From: Atrina japonica
Taxonomy: Eukaryota > Mollusca > Bivalvia > Pterioida > Pinnidae
Assembly: GCA_030159075.1 (NCBI GenBank)
Contig: BROG01000043.1
Location: 1,188,001-1,252,000 of the forward strand
Direction of reading: 5' to 3'
DNA: 64,000 nt
In this document: piece after piece, positions 53,324 through 62,965 of the stretch
How the letters are laid out: every line of letters begins with the position of its first letter
How positions within the stretch are numbered: position 1 is the stretch's first letter
Position numbers and translations under genes: made by a program
Notes under the pieces: model-generated
Told to the model about the DNA's origin: nothing
Databases searched by the model: none
What the model saw: only the letters and a program-made list of their open reading frames with translations

Positions 53324-54529
53324 TTGATATAAAAATATGTAATGTCCGTTCAGATACATGTACCAGTTTCAAAATTATCATTCTAAGAATTTTCTTTTAA
53401 TTGTACCTCTTCAAGTGAAGCAACCCTGGGTGGGTACATGTACCCAATGACAAGACTGCTGTAGCTCTGTCAACTTAGGTCATCAAAAAAATTGGCTGTA
53501 AACATTTAAATGTAAAGTACATGTAGCACTAAGGTGAGCTCAAGATGCAGTTTAGATGAATAACTTCTGAATTAGGTGATCAATGTTTTACTTTACCTGT
53601 ATACAGGTGTTTGAGTATACATTCAAAGACGATGTAGTAAATTCAACATGCATGTGAATTACATCTCAACAAATAATCATTGTGGACTGAAAGTCATTCA
53701 GTTTGAATTTACATGTATTTATTTTCATTTTCATTCCATACATGTGTATCTACTAATGAACATTATAAATAAATATTATATACTTTATTATTGTATAAAC
53801 TTCATATGTAGTCTGTACCATCTTTTAGTATTAGATATTAGAAATGATGTGATCAATGCACATATGGACTATGTTTTTATAAAATCATGTTTTTCTGCTA
53901 CTTGCATGGTGAATCAAGATGGATGTGTGTAGACTTTAACTTTCATCCATGCATTTTCATTTAAATTTCCCCAGGGGGCAGGGTCATATTATGAATGGTT
54001 TCCATACATCAAGTCTCATTTCATGGTCACCACACAAATTTGATTCATTAATGTACCTGTGCACATGTGCTAAAATTGACATCTTTTGTGTTTTTGTTAA
54101 TGTCTCTTTGGTCATACATGTACAATGTATCTAAGATGGATTGTATAATGTAACTGTCTGGTCATAGAAGCAATCCTTTTCTTTCTTGATACTGACATTA
54201 AAAGGTGTTCATGTAAATGATTCACCAAACTAAATTTGTTTCTCCATTTCAGATTTTTCATCTATTTATCATAAAGTGATTTTAACTTAACAGTTAACAT
54301 GCATGTACCATTAAATAAAAAGAATACTTTCTTGCAATGTATACATTTAGAGTTTACAAAGATCATTTCAACTGAACATATTCAAGTAGGACCAATACAA
54401 TGTGTTTTCAACTAGTCCAACTGACCAGTGACACAGAAATGCTAAATTTGATCCCTGTTTTTATATTATTTTATATATATGATATGATGCACCACTATCT
54501 TATAATTACAATGATTCATTTTTATTCTT
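53324..54529. other. No feature seen
   Basis: Unique AT-rich DNA. Confidence 0.5.
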
Positions 54530-54624
54530 TATTCATCTAATGATTTAAGTCTAATGGATGCTTAAGTAAATCAATGACTTAAATTTAAAGCAGTCCAAAT
54601 TTGTCTTAAGGGATTAAAGAGTTA
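54530..54624. mobile_element. MITE-like family A copy (diverged)
   Basis: AAATCAATGACTTAAATTTA, AGCAGTCCAAATTTGTCTTA, end AGGGATTAAAGAGTTAAA. Confidence 0.65.
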
Positions 54625-54689
54625 AAAAAATAGGTTTAAAACAATATATCAGATTACTATAGACATAATACAGGCCTATACCTAAGTGA

Positions 54690-54905
54690 CAAAGAGACAT
54701 CAAACATACATTGTATAGACATAGTATATACATAATGTACATTGTAAAGGCATAAAATATACATTTTATAAACATACAATATACATATACATTATATAGA
54801 CATAAAATATATATACTTTGTATATACATACAATATACTTTGTATAGGCAGAATATATACTCATACAATATACTTTGTATAGGCAGAATATACATTGTAT
54901 CTACT
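54690..54905. repeat. Degenerate ATACATTGTATAGACATA-type tandem repeat
   Basis: About eight loose copies of ATAGGCATAAAATATACATT; the last two (ACAATATACTTTGTATAGGC) are nearly identical. Confidence 0.75.
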
Positions 54906-55199
54906 TATTGGCAATGTAGCTACATGGCATGGTCACTCAGGTTTTTGTTTGTTTTTTTTTTGTTTTGTTGTTGTTGTTTTTTGTTTTTTTTTATGAGTCT
55001 GAATCTGATTTCAGTTCGAAATGATCAATTATAAAAAATATATATACAAATCATTATTTCATTAAATCTGTACATGATATGAAATGATAACACGTAATAT
55101 TATTATATTTATCCAAGTGTACCTAAAAATATTAGAAACAAGTGTGTAGATAATACCAGTCTGCTACTCACTTTATAGCTGTCACAATCCCATTCACAA
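54906..55199. other. No feature seen
   Basis: AT-rich with a long GTTTT/T-rich tract (54942-54992). Confidence 0.5.
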
Positions 55200-55321
55200 A
55201 TTCATTCATTCATATTCGTGTGCACGTGTGACAGCTAGTGATAGTTATGTGTATTGATCAACACTGAACAAACATAACACTCGGACACTTGCGCAGATAA
55301 AAATAAATGTTAATTTCTTAC

Positions 55322-55560
55322 CGTAATTAAACATATCTTGGTAATGTTTATACCAAATCGGGTCGTCTTACTCTCTTTCTGTGTGTTATCACCTCTGTAA
55401 ATCTTACGAAATTTCTCAATGAAATTTGATCATTACCCATCAGTCAGACTTTTCGGAAAGTACCTTTCCAGATGTTTTGACGGGCAAAATAGTGTCTGTG
55501 AATGAATTACTTGAATTTGATTGGATAAAATTCAGTGATGTTTCTTTTCCTTTCTGTCGA
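55322..55560 (-). other. Possible minus-strand leader exon
   Basis: The minus strand reads AATTACG|GTAAGAA with the GT at 55321-55320, a strong donor in CpG-retaining unique sequence. It could end a non-coding first exon of a leftward transcript, perhaps the one with the coding exon at 43.7 kb. The upstream limit is not defined by the sequence. Confidence 0.25.
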
Positions 55561-55689
55561 CATATAATTTACAACTGTATCTCAAATTACATACAAACAT
55601 AGATAAAAACTACAGCAAAGTAATTTCATGTTATTTTTATTGTTCAACATTTATTGTATTTTGTCTAGTTTTTCTGTTTAATTACTGCG

Positions 55690-55830
55690 GACTTAAGACA
55701 TGTCAGCCTCCACGGACATGTAGTTTATTCTGAACTTTATATTGCATAAGAAAACTACAGACAGTAACCACAGTGAGATGATATAAGAAGAATTGACATA
55801 ATTAACAATATTTTATAGGACCTACATTCC
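55690..55830 (+). other. Possible non-coding first exon of COQ7
   Basis: The ATG-bearing COQ7 exon begins with 5' UTR directly behind an acceptor, so a leader exon must exist upstream. The best candidate donor on this strand is ATTCCG|GTAAGC at 55830/55831, in a stretch that keeps CpG dinucleotides. The start given is arbitrary. Any leader here would hold a seven-codon upstream frame (ATGTCAGCC...TAG). No transcript evidence is available. Confidence 0.3.
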
Positions 55831-56770
55831 GGTAAGCAAAATCAATGTAAATTAAACTTTATTTTGGAATTGCATGCGATTTATCGGCCAATTCACGATA
55901 ATAATTTCCAGCCGAAGTGCAATTGCATTTTGTAAGCGGTGATATCGTGTTTATGTAATCAATAGCTGTGTACCAGTACCTGTTAGTGCAGAATTAATGT
56001 TTTGTCGTTTGAAGGATTGTAAAATTGGAATTCGATAAAATGTTAGACTCAAGGAACTACATTGATTATTGAATGAGTTATTGAAACGTGCACATGAAGG
56101 TCTGCTTAATGGAGTCGGGAGGGACAGGAATACCGATTGCCTTGTTACAAACAGAAAAGTCTTAACGTCGAAATCAACGTTAACTTCCGTTTTGCCGTTG
56201 ACTTATGGCACGCTTCTGTAACTTGATATTTTAAAGGTGAACTAATTCTGTCTTGTCCTACATAAATGTATCTATACAATTTTGATTCAAAGTCAATCCA
56301 ACTAAATTGAAGAATTAAAGGTCAGTGTGTAGATTGTCCTAAAAGGTTATTTAAAATATGTATTTGGGTCATATAAAAGTGACCCCCCCCTCCCGAAAGT
56401 CCCAAAAATTATTGTTATAGATCTACATGTGGGTACATGCACATGTACTTTGCACTTAAGTCCCAGACTCCCTGTTTAGCCAGGGAATTTCTGGTATCAG
56501 GTAATTTAATATCGACACTGAGTAACTTTGGCACTTGTAAGCAAGTATTTTTGGCACTTCCAAAAACATGCTTTAAAACTTTATTATTGTATGAGATTTA
56601 ATTTATCTTAATTAATATTAGCTGCTGATATTGCCTGTTCATGTACCGAAAATACCAGATGCCGATAATTTAATTGCTGCAATTACTTATACAAGTGCCA
56701 AAATTATTCTGTGTGAAAATACTTGCTGTTGAAATTACTAGAATTTGGAATTCCAGCTTATGAATAATAA

Positions 56771-57056
56771 CACAGGTCATACCTATGAAGAGAACGAAGG
56801 GATTCATCAGCAATTTTACATGTTGTATTTAACATGTAGATCTAAATGTTACATTGCTTAAAATATAATAATGATAATATGATCAAAGGTAATGCTTTGA
56901 AAGCAAACCATGCTCCTGTTTTAAAATGTGAGGAAATTGGCAATTATTTTGGAGGTAATTCAACCTCACCAGTGCAACACCTGTCCTGTAAAATATTGTC
57001 AAAATTTAGTTGTGACGTCAAATATACTAGTACTTCCAGAAAATATTTGACCATAT
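56771..57056 (+). repeat. Direct repeat, copy 1 (~285 bp)
   Basis: The order of shared blocks (GGTCATACC, AGCAAT/ATTACATGTTGT, GCTCCTGTTTTA, CAACACCT, CCAGAAAATATTTGACCA) matches the segment at 57574-57853. This indicates an old segmental duplication about 800 bp apart. Confidence 0.7.
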
Positions 57057-57573
57057 AAAATGACACCAAAGCATTTGATTTCAGTATGGTCATGATAAAG
57101 ATTATGGTCAAGCATCAGACTGACGTTGTTGTTCTGAAATTTTGTTAAGGCCATAATAATAAAATTGCTAGATTCTCATCCATTTTTTCAAAAAAATTGG
57201 GGCGGTGGGGCGAATTTTATTTTTTATTTTTCTGAAATGGAATTGGACACTGAATATGACTAAATTGACCCAACAAACAGTGAAAAAAAAGACATTGTTA
57301 AGCTTTCATAGTTTTATTTATTATTAGTAGTATGGATACTTGGTTGTAGAAGAGAAAATGTGAGCTTCTCTACAAAAACTTTACATGTATACAGTGAAAT
57401 TTGTTTATAACAACCTCCTTAGGGACACTGTATAGGGAGGTGGTTTTCATATAGACGTTGATTTGTACACAATTGGTACTATTGGGGACAGCAAAAAAAA
57501 AAAACAGTCTCTGGGACCAGGTGGTCACTAAAGCAGGTTTTACTCTACCAGTATATAAATTATAAGACAATCA

Positions 57574-58005
57574 TGTAGGTCATACCAATGGAGAGGACAA
57601 AACCATTCAACAGCAATATTACATGTTGTTTTAAACAACATGTTTAATGTTCTAGGATAGCAGTAAATATAATAATAAACCTACATGTATGAACCACAGC
57701 AATGTCATGAAAACAAACACAGCTCCTGTTTTACATTCTTTGGGAGTCTCTTTGATCTCACAAAGGCAACACCTTTCCTGCAAAATGATGTCACAGTTTA
57801 GATATGATGCCAAATATTTAGAATATTAGTACATCCAGAAAATATTTGACCAAAAAAAAAAAAATAGTCTCCAGAATTTTATTCAATCTCAGAAGGGTAA
57901 TATCTTCCCTGTCAAATGGTGTCACAATTTTATTTATACACGTAATGTCAAATTAAATAATTTGATCTTTAGTGGTTCTTGTAGAAGTTTGACCAAAAAA
58001 AAATC
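57574..58005 (+). repeat. Direct repeat, copy 2, with a third partial copy
   Basis: 57574-57853 parallels 56771-57056. From 57870 on, TCACAA...GTCAAAT and GTTTGACCAAAAAAAA suggest a further, more decayed partial copy. Confidence 0.55.
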
Positions 58006-58338
58006 TCCAGGAAGTTCATAAATGTTAACACAATTATTTATTTCATAGTAAAGTAAGAATCCAGGCCTAGGGAGTCTTTTGAGAGACTTACATCTATTTG
58101 TTTTAATTTGTGAATGACAAATCTGTCCCAGCTCAATTAATATATATATTTATATATTAAATTGTTGTTTGTCTTGATACAAAACTATTTATGTGTGGAC
58201 AAAACAAATAAGAAACTGAAGGATATTAGCACATTGTGCATTAATTACATTATATAATCTCTGAAATGTTTAAGTTACAAAACTGTATTATCAATTCATA
58301 CCATAAAATATTTGCAGGTTTTTAAAAATTATTATAAT

Positions 58339-58477
58339 ATACGAAAAAACAGAAAAACACTCAAATTTCACAAATTTTTGGCCACTTGGCCTTTATCAAG
58401 TGAAAGACGACAATATGTATAGTTATATACAGTTATATAAATTTGTGAAATTTGAGTGTTTTTCTGTTTTTTCGTAT
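58339..58477. repeat. Perfect 39-bp inverted repeat upstream of the COQ7 ATG exon
   Basis: The arms at 58339-58377 and 58439-58477 are exact reverse complements (ATACGAAAAAACAGAAAAAC... and its complement). The 61-base loop contains TTGGCCACTTGGCCTTTATC. It lies 192 bp before the exon. Confidence 0.93.
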
Positions 58478-58668
58478 ACTGATACTTCCTTTTGGAGGAC
58501 ATTAAATTTTATTATAATATACATCATCATGCTTAGTTGAAGATCATCATTGTAATATCAATATATACATGTACATGTAGTCAGACAATGATATACAGTA
58601 TAAAGGATTGCTACATATACCTCTGTACCTTTATTAGTAAACATGTTTTCATTGTATCTTTCTTTTAG

Positions 58669-58891
58669 AATGGTATAAATTCAAACATTTGGATTGTAAG
58701 ACAAGATGCCACTCCCTTTGGCTTGTCGTATCACTGTTCGTCACATCAGTCAAAGAGCCAAAGAGGCACGAACAAAAGAATTAATCAGCCGAATTATCCG
58801 TGTTGATCATGCAGGGGAGCTTGGAGCAGAGAGAATATATGAAGGACAACTGGCTATACTGGGGAGAACATCTGTTGGACCTATCATTAAG
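58669..58891 (+). CDS. COQ7: COQ7 exon with start codon: 5-demethoxyubiquinone hydroxylase, N-terminal part
   Basis: COQ7 is the di-iron monooxygenase that hydroxylates demethoxyubiquinone in the penultimate step of ubiquinone synthesis. It acts on the matrix side of the mitochondrial inner membrane with COQ9. The exon follows a polypyrimidine-AG acceptor (TCTTTCTTTTAG, AG at 58667-58668). The start is taken at 58706 because the in-frame ATG at 58670 meets a stop after two codons. The 62 codons end in phase 0 at a GT donor (58892). Residues 1-20 are basic and hydroxylated with no acid before Glu20, as in a mitochondrial presequence. Residues 31-58 (IRVDHAGELGAERIYEGQ, then LGRTSVGP) are the family signature; Glu38 of HAGE corresponds to the first iron ligand. 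The bases before the ATG are 5' UTR, so a non-coding upstream exon is expected. The gene is partial because its 3' end is outside the window. Identification rests on recalled family sequence and is very secure. Confidence 0.96.
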
Positions 58892-58962
58892 GTTTCTTGA
58901 CAATTTAGCATTTTTAAACCACTGGTACTGAAAAAACTGTTACATGTAGATATAAAATAATG

Positions 58963-59249
58963 TTTTATGTCCCCCGGCCTGCTCACACTTCACTGACATC
59001 ACGGTCAAATTGTAGGACATTGCATGTTTGTGTACCTGTCTGTAATTCTCCCCCGCTTACATTTAAAGTGCAATATTTCAAGTTTGGATTGTGATACAGT
59101 ATCCAAGCTTAGATTGTAAGTTCATCTAAAGGTTGCTCACAATTCACTGACATCACATGCTCCTGGGGGTGGGGTCAGAATGTAGAACATTGCAATATTT
59201 TAAGTATACATATTTGCCAGCATAGAAATTTGTTGGGGGGGAGGGGGGG

Positions 59250-59281
<32 letters not shown>
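58963..59281. repeat. Dispersed repeat family G, copy 2 (COQ7 intron)
   Basis: It shares TATGYCCC at one end, the core AAGTGCAATATTTCAAGTTT, GTAAGTTCATCTA and the end GTGTTTCACAAACACATC with the copy at 45.06 kb. Towards the right end it contains a run of about 20 bases that is almost all G (59235-59254). Confidence 0.8.
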
Positions 59282-59725
59282 CATTACTATGCATCTTGAA
59301 CTTTCACATGGTTTACTTCTTCTCCAAAAGCATAATAGTCATTTGGAGGAAACTTTACAAGAAGCAATTACTCATTGTAAGAATTGAGAAACTAATTCAT
59401 GCATCTGAGTTATCTACATGGATGAATGATTCACATTTTCGTCTTTTGTAGAAAGTGTAAAATTATTTTTGGCACATCATTTTCGTTCATTTTTGTAAGA
59501 TTTCTTTGATATTCTCCCTTTTGATTCATCATGACGCATTCATTTTATGTGTTTTACCTATAATTAGGAGAATAAATGCTTCCATGTGAAAATTTTGTCA
59601 ATATTTTACTCTACAAAAGTTTGACACCATTAAGAACAGACCAGTAAAAAAAAATTCTTTGACCAGTGAAATTCCTTTACTCACTGGACTGGTTGACCAG
59701 TAATTTTTTTTATTTCAAAATGTTT

Positions 59726-60075
59726 GGCATTAGCTGTTTTTTTTTAATCATTTTTTCTTCTTTGATTGATATATATGTATGATAAAAAAAGCATAAAAAA
59801 TTCTTAAATTCCTATATATTTTGTGAAAATTGCTTGAGAAACTCAGGTTTGGCAATCTATCAATTGCAATTGATTAACTTAACTTTACTAAATTACTAAT
59901 TAAATATGAACACCACACTGGACCTGACCTTATTTTCACAAAATATATAGGAATGTACAGTTTGTTATGCCAGTGTATAGCTCTTATTTGTTATTGTACA
60001 TCAAGTAATGTACATGTAGTAAAAGTAAACAAAATCAAAATAATGTTTTGGAGTAAACACAGCTAATGCCCCTTT
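59726..60075. mobile_element. MITE-like family B, copy 3 (COQ7 intron)
   Basis: It begins GGCATTAGCTGT and ends ACACAGCTAATGCCCC, its reverse complement. Inside, it shares CACACTGGACCTGAC, TCACAAAATATATAGGAAT and TTATTGTACATCAAGTA with the copy at 19.85 kb in the same orientation. No transposase frame is present, so it would be non-autonomous. Confidence 0.8.
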
Positions 60076-60356
60076 AAAAATCTTCTTTTAAATCTGTCTG
60101 TTACCGTTTGCTTGATTCATCTTTTATGGGATCAAATATTCATTGCTTAAAATCTTTACACAACTGTATTTGAAACTGCTGGCTACCAACCAACATGCCT
60201 ACCACCAACAAATTAGAGCCAGGTTGAGCGTTTACAGGATCCTAGGAACATCTAATTTCAAAAACCTATTACAAAGTTATTTTGTATTCAGTTTCAATAC
60301 AATTTTCAATTTTAACCATTCAAGTTTTGAAGTTTCTGTGTTTGTTTTGTTTTCAA

Positions 60357-60505
60357 TTTACTGGTACATTGTTTTATTTTACAGTGTATAGTACTGATAA
60401 ATTTATACAGAGATGTCTATTTTGAAATTTACCAGTACATTGTTTTGTTTTACATTGTATAGTACTGATTAATTTTGGCAGAGATGTCTATTTTTTAATT
60501 TGTAA
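60357..60505. repeat. Two-copy tandem duplication, ~74 bp
   Basis: TTTACTGGTACATTGTTTT through GATGTCTATTTT is repeated twice in a row with about ten differences. Confidence 0.7.
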
Positions 60506-60829
60506 ATACTAAATAGGGAAATGCAACATAAAGAACTAATTTCCTATTAAAATTGCTGAATCTTGAAAACAGGAAAAAATTTTAACATTATAAGCAAATT
60601 TACAATGAAAGTTCAATATTTTTAGTTTTATGGCATGTGTTTATTTCAAAGTTGATTTAGAAATTATATGGCTTTCTGTGAATATTTTTAAACATTGTTG
60701 ATTCATATCAAATATGAAAGTAAAAAGGTGCATCAATTTTGGTACTGTATACCGGTATATATTCATATTTATTCATTGTTGTTTATATTTTTCTCTTGTT
60801 TACCAATGTTATACTGAATTTTTTTTCAG

Positions 60830-60944
60830 GAAATGAAAGAACAGGAACAAGAACATTTAGATACATTCAAGAGATTAATTGTAGAACGTAGGGTTAGGCC
60901 AACTGCCTTACTGCCATTATGGAATATAGCTGGGTTTGCACTGG
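60830..60944 (+). CDS. COQ7: COQ7 exon: second metal-binding helix and membrane-associated segment
   Basis: This 115-nt exon follows a TTTTTTCAG acceptor and enters in phase 0. It encodes residues 63-100 plus one base of codon 101. The ExxH motif (QEQEH, Glu68 and His71) supplies di-iron ligands and matches the QEKDH motif of animal COQ7. It is followed by RVRPTALLPLWNIAGFALG, the conserved hydrophobic hairpin of the family. The donor is CTGG|GTAAGT at 60945; reading on gives Gly-Lys-stop, so intron retention truncates the protein at once. The odd feature is downstream: the last ~50 bases and this donor recur about 16 times in the following intron. This copy is taken as the real exon because only it has an acceptor and an open frame joined to the preceding exon, and because the next coding exon continues its phase 1 junction. 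Confidence 0.96.
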
Positions 60945-62225
60945 GTAAGTGATAGCAGAACTAAGAGTGAGGCCAACTGCCATACTGCCATTATGGAATA
61001 TAGCTGGGTTTGCACTGGGTAAGTGACAGCAGAACTAAGAGCAAGGCCGACTGCCATTATGGAACATATCTGGGTTTGCACTAGGTAAGTGATAGCAGAA
61101 CTAAGAGCGAGGCCGACTGCCATACTGCCATTATGGAACATATCTGGGTTTGCACTGGGTAAGTGATAGCAGAACTAAGAGCAAGGCCAACTGCCTTACT
61201 GCCTTTATGGAATATAGCTGGGTTTGCTTTAGGTAAGTGATAGCAGAACTAAGAGTGAGGCCAACTGCCTAACTGCCTTTTATGGAATATAGCTGGGTTT
61301 GCACTGGGTAAGTGATAGCAGAACTATTAAGAGTGAAGCCAACTGCCTTACTGTCATTATGGAATATAGCTGGGTTTGCACTGGGTAAGTGATAGCAGAA
61401 CTATTAAGAGTGAAGCCAACTGCCTTACTGTCATTATGGAATATAGCTGGGTTTGCACTGGGTAAGTGATAGCAGAACTATTAAGAGTGAAGCCAACTGC
61501 CTTACTGCCATTATGGAACATATCTGGGTTTGCACTAGGTAAGTGATAGCAGAACTAAGAGCGAGGCCGACTGCCATACTGCCATTATGGAACATATCTG
61601 GGTTTGCACTGGGTAAGTGATAGCAGAACTAAGAGCAAGGCCAACTGCCTTACTGCCTTTATGGAATATAGCTGGGTTTGCTTTAGGTAAGTGATAGCAG
61701 AACTAAGAGTGAGGCCAACTGCCTTACTGCCTTTATGGAATATAGCTGGGTTTGCACTGGGTAAGTGATAGCAGAACTATTAAGAGTGAAGCCAACTGCC
61801 TTACTGTCATTATGGAATATAGCTGGGTTTGCACTGGGTAAGTGATAGCAGAACTATTAAGAGTGAAGCCAACTGCCTTACTGTCATTATGGAATATAGC
61901 TGGGTTTGCACTGGGTAAGTGATAGCAGAACTATTAAGAGTGAAGCCAACTGCCTTACTGTCATTATGGAATATAGCTGGGTTTGCACTGTGTAAGTGAT
62001 AGCAGACCTAAAAGTGAGGCCACCTGCCTTACTTCCTTTATGGAATATAGCTGGGTTTGCACTGGGTAAGTGATGGCAAAAATAAGAGTGAGGCAGACTT
62101 TCTTACTTCCTTTATGGAATAAAGCTGGGTTTACACTGGGTAAGTGATAATAGAACTACATATGTAGGAGTGAGGCCGACTACCTTACTTCTTTTATAGA
62201 ATAGAAGTAAGTATGCAATGGGTAA
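60945..62225 (+). repeat. Tandem array made from the 3' end of the COQ7 exon and its donor site (~74-77 bp units)
   Basis: The array follows the real exon without a gap. Each unit repeats AGGCCAACTGCC...TGGAATATAGCTGGGTTTGCACTGG followed by GTAAGTGATAGCAGAACTA. After the genuine donor (60945), GTAAGT recurs at 61019, 61085, 61159, 61233, 61308, 61385, 61462, 61539, 61613, 61687, 61761, 61838, 61915, 61992, 62066 and 62140, with a decayed unit ending near 62222. Units of 74 and 77 bp do not keep the reading frame, and no unit has its own full exon acceptor except the AG|GT variants. A block of six units (61085-61539) is repeated about 453 bp further on. The exon sequence GTAGAACGTAGGGTTAGGCC resembles the intronic GCAGAACTAAGAGTGAGGCC, which may have seeded the unequal exchange. 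Confidence 0.95.
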
Positions 62226-62271
62226 TTCATTGTGTTGATATTTACATGTACACATGTATAAACATGTAAGT

Positions 62272-62860
62272 CTGACATTATTATATACTGACATTAAGAT
62301 TCCAATCATGACCTTTAGTGATACTGACATTACCTTTAGTGATACCAAAGATTCATCATGACCTTTGTTACTGTGATACTGACATGATAAGATTCCAATC
62401 ATGACCTTTAGTGATACTGACATTAAGATTCCAATCATGACCTTTAGTGATACTGACATTAAGATTCCAATCATGACCTTTAGTGATACTGACATTAAGA
62501 TTCCAATCATGACCTTTAGTGATACTGACATTAAGATTCCAATCATGACCTTCAGTGATACTGACATTAAGATTCCAATCATGACCTTTAGTGATACTGA
62601 CATTAAGATTCCAATCATGACCTTTAGTGATACTGACATTAAGATTCCAATCATGACCTTTAGTGATACTGACATTAAGATTCCAATCATGACCTTTAGT
62701 GATACTGACATTAAGATTCTAATCATGACCTTTAGTGATACTGACATTAAGATTCCAATCATGACCTTTAGTGATACTGACATTAAGATTCCAATCATGA
62801 CCTTTAGTGATACTGACATTAAGATTCTAATCATGACCTTTAGTGACATCAAGTATTTAA
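62272..62860. repeat. 36-bp minisatellite in COQ7 intron
   Basis: The unit is ATGACCTTTAGTGATACTGACATTAAGATTCCAATC, shown here in two 18-base halves joined: ATGACCTTTAGTGATACT and GACATTAAGATTCCAATC. It is regular from about 62395, with irregular copies before that, about 16 in all. As 36 is divisible by three, both strands stay open, but nothing else suggests coding. Confidence 0.93.
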
Positions 62861-62965
62861 GATATGTCACCAAATGTGACATTATACACCAGGCCATATT
62901 ACATATATTTGAGTTGTGCTATAAACCATGTTCATGAACATGTAAAATTTCACTACAAACCTTGA

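Larger units (their letters stand above)
55200..56250. promoter_or_regulatory. CpG-retaining stretch, candidate divergent promoter
   Basis: By eye this 1 kb contains many more CpG dinucleotides than its AT-rich, CpG-poor surroundings (for example around 55265-55340, 55440-55490, 55865-55950 and 56090-56215) and has no tandem repeat or recognised transposon. It carries a plus-strand donor at 55831 (CCG|GTAAGC) and a minus-strand donor at 55321 (TTACG|GTAAG). This arrangement fits a bidirectional promoter serving COQ7 to the right and an unidentified transcript to the left. The promoter role is inference. Confidence 0.4.

Noticed and set aside
58973..59281. Coding exon between COQ7 exons
   Set aside because: COQ7 phases join directly across this intron, and the stretch is a copy of the family G repeat also present at 45.06 kb.
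60945..62225. Array units as real alternative COQ7 exons
   Set aside because: Unit lengths of 74 and 77 are not multiples of three, stops (AAGTGA) occur in each unit, and most units lack an acceptor.
62401..62937. 178-codon MTFSDTDIKIPI repeat protein inside COQ7
   Set aside because: It lies in an intron; both strands are open and no splice sites join it to COQ7.
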